37,982 bases of DNA from contig JAGVYS010000048.1 of assembly GCA_018303125.1 (NCBI GenBank), forward strand, positions 1-37,982, written 5' to 3'. The position numbers and the translations under genes were made by a program. The DNA comes from Candidatus Woesearchaeota archaeon (lineage in GTDB: Archaea; Nanobdellota; Nanobdellia; Woesearchaeales; WJIZ01). Shown one piece after another: positions 1 through 6,844 of the stretch (the stretch's first letter is position 1; every line of letters starts with the position of its first letter). The notes beneath the pieces are model-generated. The model saw only the letters and a program-made list of their open reading frames with translations. It was not told the origin of the DNA and ran no database searches.

Positions 1-147
1 ATAATTATGCAAGATAAGACTTTATTTGACATCGCAGTTAAAATGCCGACATGCAATAGTGAGCTGGAGCAGGTATTCGGCCTAGGTCCAACCAAAATTA
101 TGAAGTATGGCGAGGACATATTAAGGATTGTTAGCGGCGAAAAATGA
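1..147 (+). CDS. HRDC-domain protein, C-terminal fragment (helicase-like)
   Basis: Reading frame 1 is open from the window edge to a TGA at 145-147, giving the last 48 residues of a protein whose start lies outside. It contains KTLFDIAVKMP followed by ELEQVFGLGPTKIMKYGEDI, the typical C-terminal half of an HRDC domain (short helices, then a hydrophobic-Gly-hydrophobic-Gly segment and a Y/G-E-x-I helix). HRDC domains are nucleic-acid-binding accessory domains usually found at the end of RecQ or UvrD/Rep-type helicases and some nucleases. The catalytic part is not visible, so the parent enzyme class is inferred only from the domain. Confidence 0.7.
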   Translation: MIMQDKTLFDIAVKMPTCNSELEQVFGLGPTKIMKYGEDILRIVSGEK

Positions 148-228
148 TTTTCTTTAGTTATGCAGTTAATTTATTGCCGTTTATTTATGCCGGAGATATC
201 TTTTTAAGCACAGCATGAACTAAAGGCA

Positions 229-1080
229 ATGATGGGCAAAGTAAACATAAGGAAAAAAGATTTCAGACTTTTCTTCCGGAATTTTTTCAGCATCACCATT
301 GCAGAAATATTGTTTATTCTTGCCTGTTTGCTACCCGTAGCATTGTATGCAGTTTACGCAGGAATTTTCAATTATGGATCCGAATTCAGCGTGCTTGTTT
401 TTCAGGCTGCATTCATGGCATCTTTGCTTATAGCTTCCATAATCTATAAGAAAAAACGCTCTGAGTTCCAGCTCTGGAGCGCACTTGCAAAAGTCTTTTT
501 CATCATGGCACTGATTAGCATGTTTCTTGCATCGCAAGTACATTTTTCTTCTGGAAATTATATCATCTATATGCTGGGCATAACACTTGGCGTATTTTCA
601 TCATTGCTGCAGTCTCTCTTAGTGCTATTAGGCTTTGCTTATTTCCTCTTTATGAAAAATAAAAGCATGAAAGAATTTATCCTGCTTTACATTGCTTCCA
701 TTTTAATTTCAGCACTGTCTACATTGCATTCCTATTACTTGCAGCAGCCATCCAGGATTTTAAGCTTAGGATTGTTAATCACCGCACTCGGCAATTTATT
801 CATATTCTACTCATTCAGGCGCATAGCAAAATTTGCAAGAAACAAGGCATTGTTCTTTTTTGCTGTTTTTGGTCTTATTATATTCCTCATAGAATATGCT
901 AATGGATTGCTTCTTGAGTACTCTTTGCCTTATGATGCAGTAAACCATGATATGCTTGGGCTTTTCCTACTTAATTTTGGAATTTTCATATATTATATGA
1001 TGTGGGGATTTCTTGTTGGAATATACAACCAAGAAAAGCCTCTAGCCAAGAAAAAATCATTTCAGATCAGGAAAACATAG
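229..1080 (+). CDS. Polytopic membrane protein, function unknown
   Basis: This 283-residue protein is almost entirely hydrophobic. About eight membrane segments can be counted, starting near residue 20 (ITIAEILFILACLLPVALY), with short basic loops such as IIYKKKRSEF and FRRIAKFARNK and a Lys/Arg-rich C-terminus (EKPLAKKKSFQIRKT) that should lie in the cytoplasm. No catalytic or binding motif is recognised. Two ATGs are adjacent (229 and 232). A TATA-like TTTTTAAG at 201-208 lies about 25 nt before 229, which fits a leaderless message. It could be a sensor's membrane module without its output domain, but nothing in the sequence shows that. Confidence 0.7.
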   Translation: MMGKVNIRKKDFRLFFRNFFSITIAEILFILACLLPVALYAVYAGIFNYGSEFSVLVFQAAFMASLLIASIIYKKKRSEFQLWSALAKVFFIMALISMFLASQVHFSSGNYIIYMLGITLGVFSSLLQSLLVLLGFAYFLFMKNKSMKEFILLYIASILISALSTLHSYYLQQPSRILSLGLLITALGNLFIFYSFRRIAKFARNKALFFFAVFGLIIFLIEYANGLLLEYSLPYDAVNHDMLGLFLLNFGIFIYYMMWGFLVGIYNQEKPLAKKKSFQIRKT

Positions 1081-1116
1081 GAATGCTTAAATACGCATGT
1101 TAATTTATTATTACAC

Positions 1117-1626
1117 ATGTTAGATATATTTAACAACATAAAGCTTTTTATGGAAGATAATTACATAAGAATCGGAGTGAGGGAATATGCGAGGCTCAGG
1201 AAAATAAGCCCGCCTCACGCATCAGAAATACTGAAAAACTTTCAGAAGGAAAAGCTTTTGTTAATGGAAAAGGAAAGAAGGCATCATCTTTATCATGCCA
1301 ATACCGATAGCAAATTATTCATTAAGCTTCAAAGGGCATTTTACCAGAACGAATTCAGGGAATTGACCTTATACATTGAGTCTCAGTTTATTAACCCTCT
1401 TGTTATATTATTCGGCTCGTTTTCAAAAGCAGAAATTTCAAGAAACTCAGACATAGACATTGCTGTATTTTCATCATTGAAAAAAAGCATAGACCTTCAT
1501 AAATTTGAAAGGAAATATGGCAGGAAGATACACTTATTTTTGTTTAAAGACAAGGAAGAATTGGATAAAAATAAGGAGCTCCTGCACAGCATATTGAATG
1601 GCAATATATTATCCGGTGGCTGGTAA
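1117..1626 (+). CDS. HTH-MNT nucleotidyltransferase (probable antitoxin of an MNT-HEPN pair)
   Basis: The protein has 169 residues. Residues 1-65 look like a winged helix-turn-helix (REYARLRKISPPHASEILKN then a KEKLLLMEKERRHHLYHAN wing). Residues 90-160 are a minimal nucleotidyltransferase domain with GSFSKAEISRNSDIDIAVF at 100-118; D112 and D114 are the metal-binding pair. The canonical second Gly of GSxxxGxxxxxSDID is Ala here. MNT enzymes paired with HEPN partners can AMPylate and silence the HEPN toxin. The next gene begins 3 nt after the stop and is HEPN-like, which supports this role. TATA-like GCTTAAATAC at 1085-1094 fits a leaderless start. Fusion of a DNA-binding domain to MNT suggests autoregulation (inference). 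Confidence 0.8.
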   Translation: MLDIFNNIKLFMEDNYIRIGVREYARLRKISPPHASEILKNFQKEKLLLMEKERRHHLYHANTDSKLFIKLQRAFYQNEFRELTLYIESQFINPLVILFGSFSKAEISRNSDIDIAVFSSLKKSIDLHKFERKYGRKIHLFLFKDKEELDKNKELLHSILNGNILSGGW

Positions 1627-1629
1627 TTT

Positions 1630-2031
1630 ATGGATATGCAGAATTGCAAAAAGCTAGGCTATGCTAAGAATGTAAAGCATGATGGCAATATTATAACCGC
1701 TTTTATCAAGATTGCGGACAGGAAAGAAAAATCTGCAGATGCTCTGCCTGAAGAATTTCATGATTCAAAATTAACTTTATTGTATGATAGCTTGCGAATC
1801 TTACTTGAGGCGCTGGCCCTGCAAAAGGGCTTCAAGATTTACAATCATGAATGCTACGCTGCTTTTCTAAAGGAAGTCATGAATAAATCCTCATTGGGCG
1901 ATATGTTTGATGGGTTTAGGAAAGTTAGAAATTCAATCAATTATTACGCCAAGGAATTGTCAAAAGAGGAATCACAGCAAATCATAAAACAGATGAAGTG
2001 GTTCATCAAAGAAATAAAATTAAAAATCTAA
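1630..2031 (+). CDS. HEPN-domain protein (probable toxin partner of the MNT protein)
   Basis: The protein has 133 residues and is predicted all-helical. The helix pair around LTLLYDSLRILLEALALQKG (48-67) and the segment FRKVRNSINYYAKELSKEES (97-116) match the HEPN fold, where a conserved Arg-x(4-6)-His forms the ribonuclease site. Here R100 is followed by NSINYYA, so the usual His is replaced by Tyr. This variant is common among archaeal HEPN proteins and may lack RNase activity. It lies 3 nt downstream of the HTH-MNT gene, so the two are co-transcribed. The call rests on the pairing and the helix pattern; catalytic activity is uncertain. Confidence 0.7.
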   Translation: MDMQNCKKLGYAKNVKHDGNIITAFIKIADRKEKSADALPEEFHDSKLTLLYDSLRILLEALALQKGFKIYNHECYAAFLKEVMNKSSLGDMFDGFRKVRNSINYYAKELSKEESQQIIKQMKWFIKEIKLKI

Positions 2032-2058
2032 GCGTTGCATATTTATTTTCGGCCATCA

Positions 2059-2832
2059 TCATCCAAATCCATAAGCCTTCTTTGCCTGCTGCACAAGCGA
2101 AATGTCTATCTTTGCCTTGAGAATCTTGCTTTCATTCCCATCAATCCTTGCAATTGTTCCATAGAAAGGCACAGCGATTTGTGTCCTGCCTAATGACTTC
2201 CTTTCCTTATCTCCGCCGGCGCCATTTACAAAAGCAAATGCAATTCCATTTTCTATGGCCCTGGCCGCAACAAGCGAATCAACCTCCCTTGGCTCTTTTC
2301 CTTTGTAAAACATCTTTGTATAACTCTTCGGATATCTTGAGTTATAAGAGCACCAGAATGCCGGCATTATAATCAAGTCTGCGCCTTGCTTGGCGATGCT
2401 GGCAGAGCATTTAGGATATAGCAAGTCCCTGCATATGAGCAGGCCTATGGAGCCTATTCCTGTTTTGAACACTCTGGCTTTTTTTCCTGCACTCTTCCAG
2501 CTTTCAGTCCTGTCAATGTTTATCTTGTCATAATGCCCTATTATTCTTCCATCTTTGCCAATTAAATAAGCTCTATTGTAAAAACTTCCATTAACCTTCT
2601 CCGTAACAGAACCCATGGCAACATATTTCCCGAATTTTCTGGCAGAAAAGGAAAAGAATTTTTTTGCTTCAGCAACAACAGAAGATTGGTAATTTTTCGG
2701 CGTGACCTCATGCTGGAGAAAATTCTCAGGGAAACATATTATGTCAGAATTTATTGATTTCCTGAAGAGCTCAAGAATCTTGTCTTTCTCTCCTATATCT
2801 AAGTGCGGAGTCTGGCAGGCTACTATTTTCAT
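2059..2832 (-). CDS. Carbon-nitrogen hydrolase (nitrilase superfamily)
   Basis: This 257-residue protein has the nitrilase-superfamily catalytic triad in order: Glu36 in CFPENF, Lys103 in HYDKINI and Cys134 in GLLICRDLLYP. The family hydrolyses nonpeptide C-N bonds in amides (omega-amidases, N-carbamoyl amidases and similar). The length is typical of a stand-alone domain of about 260 residues. Several cytosolic substrates are possible, and the sequence does not single one out. A TATA-like stretch at 2855-2864, read on the minus strand, lies about 27 nt before the ATG, so it is probably monocistronic. It converges on the HEPN gene. Confidence 0.85.
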   Translation of the reverse strand: MKIVACQTPHLDIGEKDKILELFRKSINSDIICFPENFLQHEVTPKNYQSSVVAEAKKFFSFSARKFGKYVAMGSVTEKVNGSFYNRAYLIGKDGRIIGHYDKINIDRTESWKSAGKKARVFKTGIGSIGLLICRDLLYPKCSASIAKQGADLIIMPAFWCSYNSRYPKSYTKMFYKGKEPREVDSLVAARAIENGIAFAFVNGAGGDKERKSLGRTQIAVPFYGTIARIDGNESKILKAKIDISLVQQAKKAYGFG

Positions 2833-2884
2833 TGCCTTCTAAAAAATGCAGATTCATTATAAAATTTCCTGTTTGGAAAATTTA

Positions 2885-3886
2885 TCATAGAGTTCTGTGC
2901 TGAAGAAGTTGTCCGGCAAGACTGCCATATCCAATGTCTCTTACAAGACAGGGAGGGGGATTATTCCCATATTTGCTTAAAACAATCAATTGTGTCAAAT
3001 CAAAGAGTTCAGTCAAACTCTGATTCTTTGCATTGCCTATCAGGCCAGCTGTTTTAGTGGCAGCAGGGCACATCTTTACATCACCATTGTCTGAAACTGT
3101 AATCCCATTAAGATAGTACGCACATTTGCCGTCAAGCCTGGCAGTGGTATTTCCGCCTGTTTCTGATATCTTGTTAGCATAAGCAATCAGGCTTGCATGC
3201 TCCTTAGGTGTTCCTGCCAGTTTATCCCATATTCTTATGGCATGTCCTTCCCTTGAAGGGCCGTGCGCAACAAATAAAATATCCTCGCCGCACCAATTCC
3301 TGATTTCATCCTGCTGTCCATAGTTCATCCTATTGACCATATGATTTACAGCTAGCCTATGGACTCTATATTCTCCTATTGTTTCTGCCAATGGCACGAA
3401 CCTTTCTCTGATATATCCAACATTCGCCATCGCACGCTCAAACCACCCTCTTGGATTGGGATTCAGTCTCAATGCGGTTTCTCTATACAATGAATCTATG
3501 CTTAGGATAACTGTTGTGTCCTGCTCAGCAAGAAAATCACATATTTTTCGATTGACCAGCATGCCCTTGCTGTATACTATGCTTATCATCCCGAGAGAAG
3601 TTATGAACATTATCAGCTCTTCAATTTTCGGTGTTGCCAATGGCTCACCCACACCAGGCATTGCAACTACCCTTGCACCCAGGTCAGATGCTTCTTTAAC
3701 AAGTCCCATACGCCTTTCAAGAGAAAGATTTCCTCCATCCGGATTCTTGTTGAGGCCTTCTCCGACAAAGCAATACTCGCAGCCATGCGGGCATTTGCTG
3801 TCAATCTGCAAAATAAGGTAATCTATCTTTCCTATTCTTCTCTCCAGCTCCAGGTGTTTTGGCGCACCCCTGAATGTACTCTGCAT
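2885..3886 (-). CDS. Radical SAM protein with a C-terminal Cys-rich extension
   Basis: The protein has 333 residues. C32, C36 and C39 in SKCPHGCEYC form the CxxxCxxC motif that binds the SAM-cleaving 4Fe-4S cluster. MPGVGEPLATP (GEP-like motif) and the ILSIDSLYRET strand follow the usual TIM-barrel order. The C-terminal part GKCAYYLNGITVSDNGDVKMCP with a later PPPC resembles a Twitch/SPASM-type auxiliary-cluster domain seen in peptide- or protein-modifying enzymes. The substrate cannot be named. It is divergent from the TrmB-type regulator, and a palindrome at 3922-3939 separates their TATA-like boxes, so the regulator probably controls this gene (inference). Confidence 0.85.
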   Translation of the reverse strand: MQSTFRGAPKHLELERRIGKIDYLILQIDSKCPHGCEYCFVGEGLNKNPDGGNLSLERRMGLVKEASDLGARVVAMPGVGEPLATPKIEELIMFITSLGMISIVYSKGMLVNRKICDFLAEQDTTVILSIDSLYRETALRLNPNPRGWFERAMANVGYIRERFVPLAETIGEYRVHRLAVNHMVNRMNYGQQDEIRNWCGEDILFVAHGPSREGHAIRIWDKLAGTPKEHASLIAYANKISETGGNTTARLDGKCAYYLNGITVSDNGDVKMCPAATKTAGLIGNAKNQSLTELFDLTQLIVLSKYGNNPPPCLVRDIGYGSLAGQLLQHRTL

Positions 3887-3921
3887 ATTGCAGGAATGTT
3901 ATTTGTAGATATTAAGATATA

Positions 3922-3939
3922 TAGTAATGTACATTACTA
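3922..3939. promoter_or_regulatory. Perfect 18-bp palindrome, probable operator between radical SAM and trmB-like genes
   Basis: TAGTAATGTACATTACTA reads identically on both strands. It sits between an AT-rich TATA-like element for the leftward gene (about 3908-3921) and TATA CTTATAAAT at 3952-3960 for the rightward gene. A site there would block or stimulate both promoters. The neighbouring TrmB-family protein is the natural candidate to bind it; this is inference. Confidence 0.65.
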
Positions 3940-3980
3940 CATAAAGAAATACTTATAAATTCGCAGATAATTCAGTTTGC

Positions 3981-4700
3981 ATGGAAGAGAAAATCCTTCA
4001 GGAGCTCGGCCTTACCGGAAATGAGGCAAAAGTATACCTTCATTTGCTGGAAAATGGCTCATTAAGCATTACTGAAATAACAGATAAAGTACCAATTCAT
4101 AGAGTAAACACTTATGATTTGCTCAGGAGATTGCTTGAAAAGGGGTTAGTTTCTTTCAGGATAGAAGGGAAGAAAAAATATTACTCCGCCACTTCTCCCG
4201 AATATCTGCTGAAGACATTGGAAGAAAAGGAAAATATGCTCAGGGAGATTCTGCCAAGGCTGCAGGAAAAGCAGAAATCAGGAATGGAGAGGCACAGCGT
4301 TAATGTCTTTCAGGGGAAGAAAGGCATAAAGGCAATTCTTGAGGACATGCTGAAGCAGAAAGGAGTTATTAGCGTATATGGTGCACAGGGAAATTTCGCA
4401 GTTACATTGCCTCTTTATTACCAGCAATTCAATAGGAGAAGAACAATAGAAAAGATAAAAATGAAGATAATCCACAGTGAAATCATCAGGGAATGGAGAA
4501 GGAAAAATCCAATAGCTTTTGCTGATGTAAGATTCATATCCAGATTTTACGATAGCCCATCAACAACTTTCATTTATGGAAATAAGATTGCCATTGTAAT
4601 GTGGACTGTTCCACCTATAGGGATTATGATAAGCAGCAAAGAAATATCCAGAAGCTATTCAAACTTCTTTGATATCTTATGGGGAATATCAAGCAGATAA
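3981..4700 (+). CDS. TrmB-family transcriptional regulator
   Basis: The protein has 239 residues. The N-terminal winged helix (residues about 1-75: LGLTGNEAKVYLHLLENG, then SITEITDKVPIHRVNTYDLL, then a basic wing RIEGKKKYYSA) is typical of the TrmB N-terminal domain. A helical linker (LKTLEEKENMLREILPRL) leads into a C-terminal effector-like domain (about 105-239, KGIKAILEDMLKQKGVISVYG). TrmB proteins sense small metabolites, often sugars, and repress or activate. The TATA box at 3952-3960 lies about 25 nt before the ATG, so the message is leaderless. The divergent arrangement with the radical SAM gene and the shared palindrome suggest local plus autogenous control. The ligand is unknown. Confidence 0.85.
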   Translation: MEEKILQELGLTGNEAKVYLHLLENGSLSITEITDKVPIHRVNTYDLLRRLLEKGLVSFRIEGKKKYYSATSPEYLLKTLEEKENMLREILPRLQEKQKSGMERHSVNVFQGKKGIKAILEDMLKQKGVISVYGAQGNFAVTLPLYYQQFNRRRTIEKIKMKIIHSEIIREWRRKNPIAFADVRFISRFYDSPSTTFIYGNKIAIVMWTVPPIGIMISSKEISRSYSNFFDILWGISSR

Positions 4701-4714
4701 TATGATTATGGTGA

Positions 4715-4811
4715 CGGGCCCTAGGGGATTCGAACCCCCGACCTATCGCTTAAGAGGCGATTGCTTTGGTCCTTACTTTGGGTAAGTCTGGCCAGGCTGA
4801 GCTAAGAGCCC
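4715..4811 (-). tRNA. tRNA-Lys (anticodon CTT) with intron
   Basis: Read on the minus strand, the acceptor stem GGGCTCT pairs with AGGGCCC and the discriminator is G. The anticodon stem ATCGC/GCGAT encloses CTCTTAA with anticodon CTT (4752-4754), and the T-arm is GGGGG-TTCGAAT-CCCCT. The gene is 97 nt, too long for a class I tRNA, because of an insert between the D-loop and the 3' side of the D-stem. Removing 22 nt (4766-4787) leaves a textbook D-arm GCTC-AGCCTGGCCA-GAGC and a 75-nt mature tRNA. CCA is not encoded. A TATA-like CTTTTTATAG on the minus strand (about 4836-4845) is suitably placed for a promoter. Confidence 0.92.
4766..4787 (-). other. 22-nt tRNA intron at position 22/23 (D-stem), bulge-helix-bulge type
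   Basis: The intron folds as CTTAC-CCAAA-GTAAG. On the exon side of that hairpin there is a 3-nt bulge AGA, then GGCC facing GACC (three pairs and one C-A mismatch), then a 3-nt bulge AAA. Cutting after the second base of each bulge, as archaeal splicing endonuclease does, joins G22 to A23 and restores four perfect D-stem pairs. The site is non-canonical; most archaeal introns are at 37/38. The boundaries are deduced from structure, not observed. Confidence 0.75.
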
Positions 4812-4877
4812 ATCATAGAACCGGAAACTGTGCCACTATAAAAAGTTATCCAGTCATTTGCTGAGCTATACCGACGA

Positions 4878-4891
4878 GCATTTATAAATGC
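4878..4891. promoter_or_regulatory. Palindromic TATA-like element
   Basis: GCATTTATAAATGC is a perfect 14-bp palindrome with a TTTATAAA core. It is 24 nt before an ATG at 4908 that opens a 37-codon frame, and about 70 nt from the tRNA-Lys 5' end. It could be a TATA box for the small frame or an operator; which one is not clear. Confidence 0.35.
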
Positions 4892-4907
4892 ACTTATGCA
4901 TTTTACC

Positions 4908-5021
4908 ATGGCGAATTATGCAGCCATGTGCTTTTTATGCCTGTTTTCCTGTTCAAATTGCCAATGTATCTTTCAGGCTATTATTAAACCAGTATACAAA
5001 ATAGTAACATTTATATATTAG
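4908..5021 (+). CDS. Possible 37-residue Cys-rich small protein
   Basis: An ATG at 4908 lies 24 nt downstream of the TATA-like palindrome, the leaderless spacing used elsewhere in this window. The frame (start MANYAAMCFLCLFSCSNCQC) is hydrophobic with five Cys in its first 20 residues, then IFQAIIKPVYKIVTFIY. The stop overlaps the ftsZ TATA box. There is no Shine-Dalgarno motif and no recognised family, so it may be chance. It is listed because promoter spacing and length agree. Confidence 0.2.
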   Translation: MANYAAMCFLCLFSCSNCQCIFQAIIKPVYKIVTFIY

Positions 5022-5056
5022 CTGTACCATAAAAAAGACACAATAATTCAGAGGTG
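5009..5056 (+). promoter_or_regulatory. ftsZ promoter and Shine-Dalgarno site
   Basis: A strong TATA element ATTTATATATTA lies at about 5009-5020, and GAGGTG at 5051-5056 is 6 nt before the ATG at 5063. This is one of few first genes here with both a leader and a strong Shine-Dalgarno motif. The motif decides the start: a GTG at 5054 lies inside it and is not used. Confidence 0.7.
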
Positions 5057-5062
5057 CTGAAT

Positions 5063-6127
5063 ATGGATTTCATAATAGAATCTGCTGTCAAGCAGGCGGG
5101 GAAGATGCCTGAGCTCGAAATAGGCCAGGCCAATATCAAGGTTATAGGATGCGGGGGTGCGGGCTCCAACATGGTAGATTGGCTCTACAAGAAGGGAATA
5201 AGGGGAGCAGAAATAATCGCATGCAACACTGACCAGCAGCATCTCAACATGACAGAGGCAGACAAGAAGTTCCTGATAGGAAAAGAGCTTACCAGGGGCC
5301 TTGGATGCGGTGGTTTCCCGCAGAAGGGAGCAGAGGCAGCTAAGGAGTCCATTGCAAACATAAAGGAAGCACTTTCAGGCGCAGAGATGGTATTCGTGTG
5401 CGCAGGCATGGGTGGCGGAACAGGAACGGGTTCAGCACCTATCATCGCAAATGTTGCAAGGGAAAATGATGCAATTGTAATAGGCACAGTAACGATGCCT
5501 TTCAACATAGAAAGGGCAAGAATCGATAAGGCAGAGTTCGGATTGCAGCAGCTAAGGCAGGTTTCTGACACTGTTATTGTTATAGACAACAACAGGCTTG
5601 TCCAGGTTGCAGGAAATCTTCCAGTGCAGCAGGCATTCGCAGTGGCAAATGAGCTTGTCTCTACAATGATTAAGGGAATAGTTGAGACAATAGCCATACC
5701 TAGCCTTGTAAACCTTGACTTTGCAGATGTAAAGGCGATAATGACCAATGGAGGAGTTGCAGCCATAGGTGTAGGAGCATCCGACACCAATAACAGGGTT
5801 GATGAGGCAGTTAGGGGAGCACTTGCAAACCCATTGCTCGAGATATCCTATAAGGGCGCAACAGGCTCATTGATACAGATTGAAGGTGGGCCTGACCTAA
5901 CGCTTGAGGAAGTAAACAGGATTGGCGAGCTTGTAACCGAGAACCTTGACCCTGACGCAAACGTCATATGGGGCGCAAGGGTAAAGGAAGAGATGCACGG
6001 TAAGCTTACAGTAATGACAATAATGACTGGTGTAAAATCGCCATGGATACTGGGCAAGGCAACAGAGAAGGAGAGGAAAACCCACAGCCATGCATTGGGC
6101 AGTGAGCTCGGAATAAGGATGGTATGA
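5063..6127 (+). CDS. ftsZ: Cell-division GTPase FtsZ
   Basis: The protein has 354 residues. The GTP-binding signature GGGTGTGSAP is at 117-126, preceded by VIGCGGAGSNMV (28-38) and the NTD loop (55-57). The T7 loop NLDFADVKAIM supplies catalytic Asp residues, and VIWGARV follows in the C-terminal domain. FtsZ polymerises into the division ring and hydrolyses GTP between subunits. The start is the ATG with GAGGTG upstream. The C-terminus is short (LGSELGIRMV), without a long linker, and could be where a partner binds. The gene overlaps the next one by 4 bp (ATGA), giving translational coupling to a repeat protein and then a coiled-coil protein. Archaea often have FtsZ1 and FtsZ2; which one this is would need a tree. 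Confidence 0.95.
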   Translation: MDFIIESAVKQAGKMPELEIGQANIKVIGCGGAGSNMVDWLYKKGIRGAEIIACNTDQQHLNMTEADKKFLIGKELTRGLGCGGFPQKGAEAAKESIANIKEALSGAEMVFVCAGMGGGTGTGSAPIIANVARENDAIVIGTVTMPFNIERARIDKAEFGLQQLRQVSDTVIVIDNNRLVQVAGNLPVQQAFAVANELVSTMIKGIVETIAIPSLVNLDFADVKAIMTNGGVAAIGVGASDTNNRVDEAVRGALANPLLEISYKGATGSLIQIEGGPDLTLEEVNRIGELVTENLDPDANVIWGARVKEEMHGKLTVMTIMTGVKSPWILGKATEKERKTHSHALGSELGIRMV

Positions 6128-6843
6128 TGCAAAATCAGACACTAAAATCGGTAGTTTCCAACCTTGTTGTCGAGGTTAGGAAGACGGAGGGCAACAGGAC
6201 CCTTCCCGGGATTGTTTCAAAGCTTACAGACAGGAGCATTGATAAAGTTGACCTATCCATGTTCTCCATCGAGATAAGGCATGAGATGCTGAACGAGATG
6301 GGTATTCAGTACCTGAGGAAAGGGATGCTGGCAGAGGCCCAGAAAGCATTTGTCCTTGCCGAAGCAAGGGACGGCCTTGAATCAGTCGGCGAGGAATATC
6401 TTAGGCTCGGTCTGTACAACAAGGCGGTAGAGGTTTTCAAGCTTGCCGGGGATGAGGTAAAGCTGAGAGCCATAGGGAAGAAAGCTTTGGATGAAGGCAG
6501 GTTTTATGACGCGCTTGAGGTTTTCAAGGTCCTCAATGACAAGGAAAGCCTGATTGAGCTCGGGAAAAAGTCCATAGAGGCAGGAAAATTCAGCCTTGCA
6601 TTTGAGGTCTTCTCCGTAAACTCAGAGAAGGAATTGCTTCAGAATCTCGCAAGGAAGTGCATGGAAGTTCAGGAATATCATGTCGCAAAGGAGATATTCA
6701 AGCTTTTAAGTGATACCAATGACCTGAACAGGCTTGGCGAGATTTTCCTCAAGAACGGGCAGATAAGGATGGCTTATGAGATGTTCTCTACGGCAGGGAA
6801 CGAGCCCATGGTCAATTTCATTAAAGGAAATAGGCTCAACTAA
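6124..6843 (+). CDS. 29-residue-repeat alpha-solenoid protein in the ftsZ operon
   Basis: This 239-residue protein has an N-terminal region of about 55 residues and then six tandem repeats of exactly 29 residues (56-84, 85-113, 114-142, 143-171, 172-200, 201-229). The pattern is LxxLGxxxLxxGxYxxAxEVFKLAxD; the best examples are LESVGEEYLRLGLYNKAVEV and LRAIGKKALDEGRFYDALEV. Each is a helix-turn-helix, so the protein should be a right-handed TPR-like superhelix used for protein binding. No enzymatic motif or membrane segment is present, so it is cytosolic. It overlaps ftsZ by 4 bp and is followed after 1 nt by the coiled-coil gene. A role as a scaffold in cell division is inferred from this linkage alone. 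Confidence 0.85.
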   Translation: MMQNQTLKSVVSNLVVEVRKTEGNRTLPGIVSKLTDRSIDKVDLSMFSIEIRHEMLNEMGIQYLRKGMLAEAQKAFVLAEARDGLESVGEEYLRLGLYNKAVEVFKLAGDEVKLRAIGKKALDEGRFYDALEVFKVLNDKESLIELGKKSIEAGKFSLAFEVFSVNSEKELLQNLARKCMEVQEYHVAKEIFKLLSDTNDLNRLGEIFLKNGQIRMAYEMFSTAGNEPMVNFIKGNRLN

Positions 6844-6844
6844 G

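Noticed and set aside
4715-4811. tRNA-Lys as a degenerate or pseudo tRNA because of its length
   Set aside because: All stems are perfect once the 22-nt D-stem intron is removed, and conserved bases (GG of the D-loop, TTCGAAT of the T-loop) are intact.
5185-5790. A 201-codon minus-strand frame inside ftsZ
   Set aside because: It mirrors the codon pattern of ftsZ, has low-complexity Ser/Ala/Pro composition, and ftsZ itself is certain.
6776-6844. N-terminal extension of the coiled-coil protein into the solenoid gene
   Set aside because: This part reads out of frame with the certain solenoid repeats, and an ATG follows one base after the solenoid stop, as expected for coupled translation.
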